Below, one piece after another: positions 1 through 5,226 of a stretch of 6,866 nucleotides of DNA. The DNA is from Nitrospiraceae bacterium (GTDB lineage: Bacteria > Nitrospirota > Nitrospiria > Nitrospirales > Nitrospiraceae). Each line of letters begins with the position of its first letter. The stretch's first letter is position 1. The notes beneath the pieces were generated by a model that saw only the letters and a list, made by a program, of their open reading frames with translations, was not told the DNA's origin and did no database searches. Both the position numbers and the translations under genes were made by a program. The stretch spans positions 1 through 6,866 of the forward strand of contig JACVSD010000089.1 of NCBI GenBank assembly GCA_014534095.1. Reading direction: 5' to 3'.

Positions 1-1
1 G

Positions 2-733
2 GTGTGGGTCTTCTTTGGCACGGGTCGTTACTTTGGGAACGCCGATAAGATCGACAACAGTGTTCAGCGCCTCTATGGCATCAAAGATTCCGCAATGAAC
101 GGGACCTGTACGCAGACAAGTGTGACCAGTTGTCTTGACGACGATCTGGTTGACGTGACGAACGCCGTTGTCTGTGTCGTGTGTGATCCCAGTACGAATC
201 AAGTTACTGATCCCACCAATCCCGGTGTCACCTCATTTAGTGGCACCGGAACGACCTCGATGGTCGGCCTTGTCCAGAGTAAAGACGGCTGGCGGGTCAC
301 GCTCCCGATCGGGTCAGGAACCAACGCAGCCGAGCGGTCGGTCGTGAACCCGACGTTGATTGGCGGCACGGTCTTCTTTCCCACGTTCGTGCCGACGAAC
401 GATTTCTGTGCCTCAACAGGTAATAGTTACTTGTTCGCGCTCTTCTATAAAACGGGGACTGCGGCCACGACGCCATTAGTCGGTACAGCGGCGGCCGGGA
501 GCAATGTGAACGTCACAACCAGGATTGACCTTGGCGTCGGAATGGCATCCTCCATGTCCGTTCAGATCGGCTCTCAAGGATCGGGGGGACAGGGGGCCGG
601 CGGAGGCGGTGGAGGGTGCAGCGGCGGCATGAGCGGAGCCATACAAATGAGCACGGGCGCCGCCAGCAAACCATGCACCAGCGCCGGGGACTATTACAGC
701 CGGTTCGTCAGCTGGGTCCATCAGCGGGATTGA
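2..733 (+). CDS. PilY1-like type IV pilus/adhesin protein, C-terminal part (5' end outside window)
   Basis: This frame is open from the left edge to a TGA at 731-733, so only the last ~243 residues of a much larger protein are visible. The segment GTGRYFG followed by QRLYGIKD (about residues 6-28) is typical of the beta-propeller part of PilY1 proteins. The later SVVNPTLIGGTVFFPTFVP (about 113-131) and NSYLFALFYKTGT (141-153) are strongly PilY1-like. PilY1 is a secreted, pilus-associated adhesin and pilus-biogenesis factor. Oddities are a glycine-rich stretch (about 189-209) just before the C-terminus and seven cysteines (36, 44, 58, 61, 136, 206, 225), which could form disulfides in an exported protein. 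Family assignment rests on remembered motifs. The N-terminal signal and any von Willebrand domain cannot be seen. Upstream genes are likely minor pilins, by inference only. Confidence 0.82.
   Translation: MWVFFGTGRYFGNADKIDNSVQRLYGIKDSAMNGTCTQTSVTSCLDDDLVDVTNAVVCVVCDPSTNQVTDPTNPGVTSFSGTGTTSMVGLVQSKDGWRVTLPIGSGTNAAERSVVNPTLIGGTVFFPTFVPTNDFCASTGNSYLFALFYKTGTAATTPLVGTAAAGSNVNVTTRIDLGVGMASSMSVQIGSQGSGGQGAGGGGGGCSGGMSGAIQMSTGAASKPCTSAGDYYSRFVSWVHQRD
583..616 (+). repeat. G-rich low-complexity tract coding the glycine-rich linker of the PilY1-like protein
   Basis: The tract holds G runs of 6 (583-588), 5 (592-596) and 3 (614-616) with many GG pairs between them. It encodes most of a Gly-rich linker containing six consecutive glycines. 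Such a tract could form a two-tier G-quadruplex in the transcript or slip during replication, but nothing here shows that it does. Confidence 0.6.
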
Positions 734-790
734 TATGCCGGCGTTGTAGATTGAGCGCGCTAATGCCCTAATGGCTAAGGTCTACCGGAT

Positions 791-800
791 AAGGAAGGAG
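791..800 (+). promoter_or_regulatory. Ribosome binding site deciding the lipoprotein start
   Basis: The purine stretch AAGGAAGGAG is the only strong Shine-Dalgarno match in this gap. AAGGA (791-795) lies 5 nt before ATG 801, and AAGGAG (795-800) lies 9 nt before an in-frame GTG at 810. It falls inside the reading frame that would start at ATG 771, which has no such site of its own. Translation therefore most likely begins at 801 or 810. Confidence 0.65.
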
Positions 801-1775
801 ATGACAGAAGTGCGCCGCATGACCGTATTGTTCCTCTCCCAGGCAGGTGGGCCGTTATTATTCGTTGGCGTAGCACTCGTGCTCTCCATAGTTTCCTGCA
901 GCGGTGGGTCCTCTCCGACTGCCTCAACACCCACGGTGTCATCGTCTGGGAACCAGCCTCCCGTCATAACATCGGCCCAGTTACTCCAGAATCCTCTTTC
1001 ATTGGATGCTCCTATTGCGGTGCAGATCCATGCGGAAGATCCGGAACGGGAAGCCGTAACTTTTCAGTATCAATGGTATGTGAACGGCGTCGAAGCAAAG
1101 GGCCAAACCAACGCGACCTTGCCAGCGGACTCATTGCGGCGCGGACACATGATCACGGCACGGATTGTTCCTTCCGATGGGACGCAGAAAGGTAATGCGT
1201 TTTGGACCGAAGCCGTACCGGTTGGCAATACGGCTCCCCGGATCAGTTCCGTGACTCTGGCGCCCCTGGCGGCCATGGCCGGGGCGACCCTGCAAGCCCA
1301 CGCCGAGGTCAGTGACCCTGACCATGACCGCGTAGAACTTGCCTATCGTTGGTACAAGAATAATGACGTCATCAAAGAGGGCGAGGACGCGTCTCTTGAA
1401 ACAACCGGCTTTCGATCGCGAGATCAGATAGCCGTGGAAGTGACGGCGCGAGACCCTAGTGGGCTTGGCAACGCAATGCGATCCGATATTCTGGTGCTCA
1501 CAAACAGCCTTCCAAAGATTCTGTCCACACCGCCGCCCTCCACCACGTCTGAGCGTTATGAGTATGCGGTGAAAGCCGTTGACGCAGATGCGGATAAGCT
1601 GGTGTACCAGCTGGATATGGCGCCGCCAGGAATGACGATCGACGAACAATCCGGCCACATCGCTTGGCAGATTCCATCCGGCCAGCATGGAACCTTTCAC
1701 ATAAAAGTGATCGCGCGCGATGGTCAGGGGGGAGAGGCGCATCAGGAATTCGATCTGCATCTCTCGATCTCCTAA
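801..1775 (+). CDS. Putative lipoprotein with Ig/cadherin-like repeats
   Basis: The predicted product is about 324 aa from ATG 801; alternatives are ATG 771 (334 aa, no ribosome-binding site) and GTG 810 (321 aa). An n-region with two arginines is followed by a hydrophobic segment ending in the lipobox IVSC. The Cys codon is 897-899 (residue 33 from ATG 801), so a lipid-anchored, exported protein is expected. A Ser/Thr/Gly-rich linker of about 17 residues follows. Then come two related ~92-residue domains, each with D-P-(E/D) and a Y-x-W-Y-x-N core (YQWYVNG at 1068-1088, YRWYKNN at 1344-1364). A third domain (about 1518-1772) resembles cadherin/He_PIG folds, with D-A-D-A-D, P-P-G-M and R-D-G-x-G-G motifs. 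Such beta-sandwich domains usually serve adhesion or protein-protein contact; no catalytic motif is visible. It lies 67 nt after the PilY1-like gene with no clear terminator between, so co-expression and a pilus-related surface role are possible but inferred. Confidence 0.8.
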   Translation: MTEVRRMTVLFLSQAGGPLLFVGVALVLSIVSCSGGSSPTASTPTVSSSGNQPPVITSAQLLQNPLSLDAPIAVQIHAEDPEREAVTFQYQWYVNGVEAKGQTNATLPADSLRRGHMITARIVPSDGTQKGNAFWTEAVPVGNTAPRISSVTLAPLAAMAGATLQAHAEVSDPDHDRVELAYRWYKNNDVIKEGEDASLETTGFRSRDQIAVEVTARDPSGLGNAMRSDILVLTNSLPKILSTPPPSTTSERYEYAVKAVDADADKLVYQLDMAPPGMTIDEQSGHIAWQIPSGQHGTFHIKVIARDGQGGEAHQEFDLHLSIS

Positions 1776-1801
1776 CTGACCCTTGAGCACCGTCATTCCG
1801 C

Positions 1802-1831
1802 TTGTCTCCCCTTTTTCCTCTCTGTTAGAAT
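1802..1831 (+). promoter_or_regulatory. Candidate sigma70-type promoter for phoH-ybeY-ftsY
   Basis: TAGAAT (1826-1831) matches the -10 consensus at 5 of 6 bases and is preceded by TG one base upstream (1823-1824), making an extended -10. TTGTCT (1802-1807) matches the -35 consensus at 4 of 6, with an 18-bp spacer. Transcription would start near 1838, about 20 nt before the phoH GTG. This was read by eye, without mapped transcripts. Confidence 0.45.
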
Positions 1832-1849
1832 GACACCGGAGAGAGGGAA
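1814..1849 (+). repeat. Inverted repeat spanning the promoter and phoH ribosome-binding region
   Basis: Arms 1814-1823 (TTTCCTCTCT) and 1840-1849 (AGAGAGGGAA) can pair over 10 bp with one G-U wobble and a 16-nt loop. The downstream arm contains the best Shine-Dalgarno candidate for phoH (GAGG, 1843-1846, 14 nt before the GTG). The loop carries the -10 element. There is no U run after the downstream arm, so it does not look like an intrinsic terminator. Confidence 0.45.
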
Positions 1850-1860
1850 CTACTGCATAC

Positions 1861-2907
1861 GTGCGTAAGCTGAAACTAAGGGAAGGCACAGATACGGCAT
1901 CGCTGTTCGGTCATCATGATCGGCATCTCAAGCTGATCGAGGATGAATTGGGCGTGCGGTTGTCGGCGCGGGGAGAAGAACTGACAGTAGATGGCCTTCC
2001 AGAAGCCACCCGCCAAGCTGAACGGATTTTATTCGAACTCGCCTCGTTGACCCATGAGGGTATGACTCTGCAGCCGGAGGATGTAACGCATGCGCTGACC
2101 GCATTGCGCCAAACGCCCGAAGCGCCCATCAAGGACGTGTTGGGTGGCACGTCGACGATCGTCACCAAAAAGCGGTTCATTGCTCCGAAGTCCCCCACAC
2201 AAAAAGCCTATATCGAAGCCATTGAAAAGCACGATATCGTGATTGGCATTGGCCCGGCAGGGACAGGTAAGACGTACCTGGCGATGGCGATGGCCGTCAG
2301 TGCGTTGCTGAAAAAGGAAGTGAGCCGGATCATTTTGGCACGTCCCGCGGTCGAAGCGGGAGAAAAGCTGGGCTTCCTTCCCGGCGACATCTATGAAAAG
2401 GTTAATCCTTATCTGAGGCCACTCTATGATGCGTTGTTCGACATGCTCGATATGGACCGCGCAAATCGGCTCATCGAACGCGGCGATATAGAGATTGCCC
2501 CGCTGGCTTTCATGCGGGGGCGGACGCTCAACGATTCGTTCGTCATCCTCGACGAGGCACAGAATGCGACGGCGGAACAAATGAAGATGTTTTTGACCCG
2601 CCTTGGCTTCCACTCCAAGGTGGTGGTAACGGGAGACATTACCCAAATTGACCTGCCGACCGATCGCGTATCGGGACTCATTGAAGTGAAGGATATTCTG
2701 CGCGACATCAATGGCATCCAGTTCGTCTATTTCGACGACAAAGACGTCGTGCGGCACCGCCTGGTCCAGGACATCATCAAAGCCTATGATCGCCATCAGG
2801 CCATCAACTCGGAAGGCAAGGACCGGTCATCATCTTCACGCCATTCCACAGGTACTCACCGCAAGTCGTCCATCGCATCCGCCAAGGACCCGAGCCAATC
2901 GCACTAA
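1861..2907 (+). CDS. ybeZ: PhoH family ATPase (YbeZ/PhoL type)
   Basis: This 348-aa protein has the usual length and layout of the family. A small KH-like N-terminal region (about 10-65, with LFGHHDRHLKLIE) precedes the PhoH P-loop domain. Walker A is GPAGTGKT (131-138) and Walker B is VILDEAQN (228-235). The family signatures ILARPAVEAGEKLGFLPGD (158-176) and TGDITQIDLP (257-266) are intact. PhoH/YbeZ proteins are cytoplasmic ATPases, reported as RNA-linked, that partner with the RNase YbeY in rRNA maturation. The start is GTG 1861: an in-frame stop lies at 1831 and no other start codon falls between. The ribosome-binding site is weak and distant. The last ~33 residues (from about 316) form a Ser/His/Lys-rich tail that looks disordered and may be lineage-specific. 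Its stop abuts the ybeY start. PhoH itself is a paralogue, but the YbeY neighbour favours YbeZ. Confidence 0.94.
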   Translation: MRKLKLREGTDTASLFGHHDRHLKLIEDELGVRLSARGEELTVDGLPEATRQAERILFELASLTHEGMTLQPEDVTHALTALRQTPEAPIKDVLGGTSTIVTKKRFIAPKSPTQKAYIEAIEKHDIVIGIGPAGTGKTYLAMAMAVSALLKKEVSRIILARPAVEAGEKLGFLPGDIYEKVNPYLRPLYDALFDMLDMDRANRLIERGDIEIAPLAFMRGRTLNDSFVILDEAQNATAEQMKMFLTRLGFHSKVVVTGDITQIDLPTDRVSGLIEVKDILRDINGIQFVYFDDKDVVRHRLVQDIIKAYDRHQAINSEGKDRSSSSRHSTGTHRKSSIASAKDPSQSH

Positions 2908-3381
2908 ATGGCCCCTTATATCAGGGTCCGTTTGACCAAGAGCAAGATTCATCAGGCCCGCTTCAGGAGGCTGGTGACACAAGTGCTGTCGGCGGTCGGC
3001 GAATCAGGATCCGAGCTGAGTATTGAGCTTGTGGGAGATCGCCGGATGCGGCGTCTCAATCAGGTGTACCGTCATAAAGACCGAACCACCGATGTGTTGG
3101 CGTTCGCCATGCGCGAGTGGGACAGCCCTTGTCCGGCCCTCCTGGGCGATGTGGTGATTTCCGTCCCCACGGCACAACGTCAGGCGTCCGAGGCAGGACG
3201 ATCTGTGGATGAAGAACTCACGGTTCTACTCATTCACGGCGTGCTGCACCTTTGCGGATATGACCACGAGCGAGGCGACCGCGAGGCGGCGCGCATGCAG
3301 CGAAAAGAACGGACCATTTTGAAAACTCTCCGGCCTCTGCCCCGTCTGATGGCTGAGGCGTCAGCAAGTACGGACCACTGA
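2908..3381 (+). CDS. ybeY: Endoribonuclease YbeY (16S rRNA maturation factor)
   Basis: The 157-aa product is full length for the family. The zinc-binding signature HGVLHLCGYDH (110-120) supplies the three histidines H110, H114 and H120. Upstream are the conserved N-x-x-Y-R segment (51-55), TTDVLAF (60-66) and LGDVVIS (79-85), all typical of UPF0054/YbeY. YbeY is a cytoplasmic metal-dependent RNase needed for processing the 16S rRNA 3' end and for ribosome quality control. The ATG directly follows the ybeZ stop (TAAATG), and the nearest purine-rich site, AAGGA at 2884-2888, is about 19 nt upstream. Translation therefore probably depends on coupling with ybeZ. The C-terminal ~20 residues after the zinc site are variable and basic. 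Confidence 0.96.
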   Translation: MAPYIRVRLTKSKIHQARFRRLVTQVLSAVGESGSELSIELVGDRRMRRLNQVYRHKDRTTDVLAFAMREWDSPCPALLGDVVISVPTAQRQASEAGRSVDEELTVLLIHGVLHLCGYDHERGDREAARMQRKERTILKTLRPLPRLMAEASASTDH

Positions 3382-3383
3382 CC

Positions 3384-4319
3384 ATGGGATGGTTCCAGAA
3401 GCTCAGCGAAGGATTGGGTAAGACCCGGAGCGCGGTGAAACAGTCGCTCGATCGCTTTCTCGGGCGGCCCCCGGATGCGGCGCTGATTGAAGAACTGGAG
3501 GCGGCGTTGCTCGGTGCGGATCTAGGGGCTCGCGTCGTCGATCGGTTGATCGAGCAGGTCAATCAGCAGGCCCGCAGTATGAGCGGGGCCACGGCTGAAG
3601 GGCTTCAAGGCATGTTAAGCCGGACCCTCTATGACGTGCTCAAACCGGTGTCCGGATCGACATTAGAGGAGTTAATCGAGAACGGGCCTAAGCCGTATGT
3701 CGTTCTTGTCATCGGCGTGAACGGGGTCGGTAAAACGACGACAATTGCCAAAATAGCACAACGCCTTTCAAAGGCCGGCCGTCGGGCGTTATTAGTAGCC
3801 GGTGATACGTTCCGGGCGGCCGCCATCGATCAATTGCAGGTATGGGCCGATCGCGTTGGAGCCGAGGTCATCCGTCAGCGGCATGGGGCGGATCCGGCAG
3901 CGGTAGCTTTTGATGGCATCGTCGCAGCCAAAGCCCGGGCGGCTGATGTGGTGCTGATCGATACGGCCGGTCGCCTGCACACCAAGTCCAACTTGATGGA
4001 TGAGCTGCGCAAAGTGAAACGCGTGATCAGCCAGGAATTGCCCGGCGCACCGCATCAGGTGCTCCTCGTTTTGGACGCGACGGTCGGGCAGAACGCACTG
4101 GCGCAAGCCCGGCAGTTTCATGAAGCCATTGGGGTGACCGGTCTGATTCTCACCAAGCTGGACGGCACGGCTCGGGGAGGCATCGTCGTGGCGATTGCCG
4201 AGGATCTCAAGATTCCGGTCCGTCTCGTCGGAGTGGGCGAGGGTGCGGAAGATCTACAGGACTTCAACGCCGAAGCATTTGTCGCGGCATTCTTCGGCCC
4301 ATCCACAGCGAGTTCATAA
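3384..4319 (+). CDS. ftsY: Signal recognition particle receptor FtsY
   Basis: This 311-aa protein is the SRP receptor GTPase, which docks SRP-ribosome-nascent chain complexes at the inner membrane with Ffh. The N domain spans about 1-95. The G domain carries GVNGVGKTTT (G1, 111-120), GDTFRAAA (140-147), DTAGRLHT (G3, 193-200), TKLDGTARGG (G4, 257-266) and GVGEGAEDL (283-291); all are intact. The protein begins almost directly with the N domain (MGWFQKLSEGLGKTRSAV), so it lacks the long acidic A domain of E. coli FtsY. The amphipathic N-terminal helix probably gives membrane contact, as in other short FtsY proteins. It starts 2 nt after the ybeY stop with only a weak GGA (3372-3374) upstream, which suggests translational coupling. 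The DTFRAAA and DTAGRLHT variants favour FtsY over Ffh, and no methionine-rich M domain follows. Confidence 0.96.
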   Translation: MGWFQKLSEGLGKTRSAVKQSLDRFLGRPPDAALIEELEAALLGADLGARVVDRLIEQVNQQARSMSGATAEGLQGMLSRTLYDVLKPVSGSTLEELIENGPKPYVVLVIGVNGVGKTTTIAKIAQRLSKAGRRALLVAGDTFRAAAIDQLQVWADRVGAEVIRQRHGADPAAVAFDGIVAAKARAADVVLIDTAGRLHTKSNLMDELRKVKRVISQELPGAPHQVLLVLDATVGQNALAQARQFHEAIGVTGLILTKLDGTARGGIVVAIAEDLKIPVRLVGVGEGAEDLQDFNAEAFVAAFFGPSTASS

Positions 4320-4331
4320 CGCCGCATTTCG

Positions 4332-4360
4332 TTCTCATCTGAGCAACCCCGTGTTATTCT
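4332..4360 (+). promoter_or_regulatory. Candidate promoter for the response regulator
   Basis: TATTCT (4355-4360) matches -10 at 4 of 6 and is preceded by TG one base upstream (4352-4353). TTCTCA (4332-4337) matches -35 at 4 of 6, with a 17-bp spacer. It shares the TGTTA extended -10 form seen before ybeZ. The match is modest and made by eye. Confidence 0.35.
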
Positions 4361-4369
4361 TTCCTCACT

Positions 4370-4400
4370 GCGTGCGACGACCGTGCGGTCTTCCTGCGTG
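4370..4400 (+). repeat. Short repeats and small palindrome in the ftsY-response regulator gap
   Basis: CGTGCG occurs at 4371-4376 and 4382-4387, 11 bp apart, and GCGTG occurs at 4370-4374 and 4396-4400. GACCGTGCGGTC (4379-4390) is a near-perfect palindrome (GACCG/CGGTC around TG). This could be an operator-like element or the base of a weak ftsY terminator; there is no real T run after it. The rest of the gap (4320-4419) holds the promoter candidate and a ribosome binding site. Confidence 0.25.
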
Positions 4401-4405
4401 ACGGG

Positions 4406-4410
4406 AAAGG
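4406..4410 (+). promoter_or_regulatory. Ribosome binding site of the response regulator
   Basis: AAAGG ends 9 nt before ATG 4420, a normal spacing. This supports 4420 as the start, and the receiver domain also begins directly there (M-I-P-I-L-I-V-D-D-D). Confidence 0.55.
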
Positions 4411-4419
4411 TCGGGTGAC

Positions 4420-5202
4420 ATGATTCCAATCCTTATCGTTGACGATGATCAAATGAACTGCGATCTCCTGCAGAATGTCTTCACACGCCATGGCTATCAG
4501 GTCATCTCAACGACCAACGGCCCGGAAGGCCTCGCGCTGTTTCAAAAGCATGCGCCGCGGGTGACCCTTCTGGACCTCCGCATGCCTCACATGGACGGGT
4601 TGACCATCTTGAAGGAAATCCGCGCCATGGATCCTCACGCGCCGGTCATCATCCTCGGGGGGGGAGCGACGGAAGTGCAGGAGAATCAAGCCCGAGCGTT
4701 ACGAGTCACGGATTTTATCCGAAAAGGGCTCTCCCTCGACATTCTGGTAGAGGCTGTGAATCGGGTGGCGCAGCTTCCCCTCCGTCCCAATCCAGCGCCG
4801 CTTCCGGAGGGAGGACACGAGCCGCAACAGATCGATGAGTCCATCCTGGTCGTGGACGATGATCCGCTGGTCCGGGATCTACTTGTGAAGTTCCTGAGCC
4901 GTCGAGGATACCGCGTCCTCGGCGCAAAGGATGGATATGATGCTTTGCGCCTGGTCGACGACACGCCTCCGGATGTCGTTTTGCTCGACATGATCATGCC
5001 AGGAATGGCCGGTATCGAAGTGCTGCAGGCGCTGCGGGCAAAGGAATATCCCGGCGGCGTTATCATCATGACGGGAAGTCATAACGAGGAACTGCTGGAA
5101 GAGGCGTGGGCCTTGGGACCGCAGGAAGTGCTGGTCAAGCCGATCGATCTGGAGCGCCTGCTCACGGCGATCCAGCTTGTGCTCGTGTGCCGCGAGTGCT
5201 AA
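4420..5202 (+). CDS. Response regulator with two tandem receiver (REC) domains and no output domain
   Basis: The 260-aa cytoplasmic protein consists of two REC domains joined by a Pro-rich linker (about 120-137). REC1 (1-118) has the acidic triad D8-D10, phospho-acceptor D52 in LLDLRMP and K102, but glycine (G80) where the switch Thr/Ser should be, and KG instead of KP at 102-103. REC2 (141-256) is canonical: D146-D148, D190 in LLDMIMP, T218, and K240-P241. Spacing is identical in both (28 residues from Asp to switch, 22 from switch to Lys), so REC1 has no indel. There is no DNA-binding, GGDEF or HATPase region, so it probably acts by protein contact or phosphotransfer. No histidine kinase lies within the window, so its partner is unknown. 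The next gene starts 10 nt downstream, suggesting one transcript. Confidence 0.92.
   Translation: MIPILIVDDDQMNCDLLQNVFTRHGYQVISTTNGPEGLALFQKHAPRVTLLDLRMPHMDGLTILKEIRAMDPHAPVIILGGGATEVQENQARALRVTDFIRKGLSLDILVEAVNRVAQLPLRPNPAPLPEGGHEPQQIDESILVVDDDPLVRDLLVKFLSRRGYRVLGAKDGYDALRLVDDTPPDVVLLDMIMPGMAGIEVLQALRAKEYPGGVIIMTGSHNEELLEEAWALGPQEVLVKPIDLERLLTAIQLVLVCREC
4657..4664 (+). repeat. G8 homopolymer at the REC1 switch site
   Basis: Eight consecutive Gs encode G80-G82 of the response regulator, exactly where the conserved Thr/Ser switch residue is expected. A gain or loss of one G would end or scramble the protein after about residue 82. Confidence 0.85.
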
Positions 5203-5206
5203 AAGT

Positions 5207-5226
5207 TTCCCGATGTCCATCGGGAA
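5207..5226 (+). repeat. Perfect inverted repeat overlapping the peptidase start codon
   Basis: TTCCCGATG (5207-5215) and CATCGGGAA (5218-5226) are exact reverse complements separated by TC. As RNA this gives a stem of about 8 bp with a 4-nt loop. The ATG at 5213-5215 lies at the top of the left arm. No U run follows on the + strand. On the - strand the hairpin is followed by CTTTTA, a weak terminator-like arrangement. Confidence 0.7.

Noticed and set aside
771..800. ATG 771 as the lipoprotein start
   Set aside because: It has no ribosome binding site and adds ten residues before a normal lipoprotein n-region, while a strong AAGGAAGGAG lies just before ATG 801 and GTG 810.
1776..1820. Possible terminator after the lipoprotein gene (T5 run at 1812-1816)
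   Set aside because: No GC-rich hairpin directly precedes the T run; the only pairing found uses the T/C tract with sequence downstream of it.
1131..1889. 252-aa open frame on the - strand opposite the lipoprotein gene
   Set aside because: It is the antisense shadow of a well-supported gene, has no recognisable domain, and its product looks like reverse-frame composition.
2029..2796. 255-aa open frame on the - strand opposite phoH/ybeZ
   Set aside because: It overlaps an unmistakable PhoH coding region and its translation has no family motifs.
2711..2935. 74-aa + strand frame across the phoH-ybeY junction
   Set aside because: It is an out-of-frame shadow of the phoH 3' end, Ser-rich only because of the codon shift, and would disrupt two well-supported genes.
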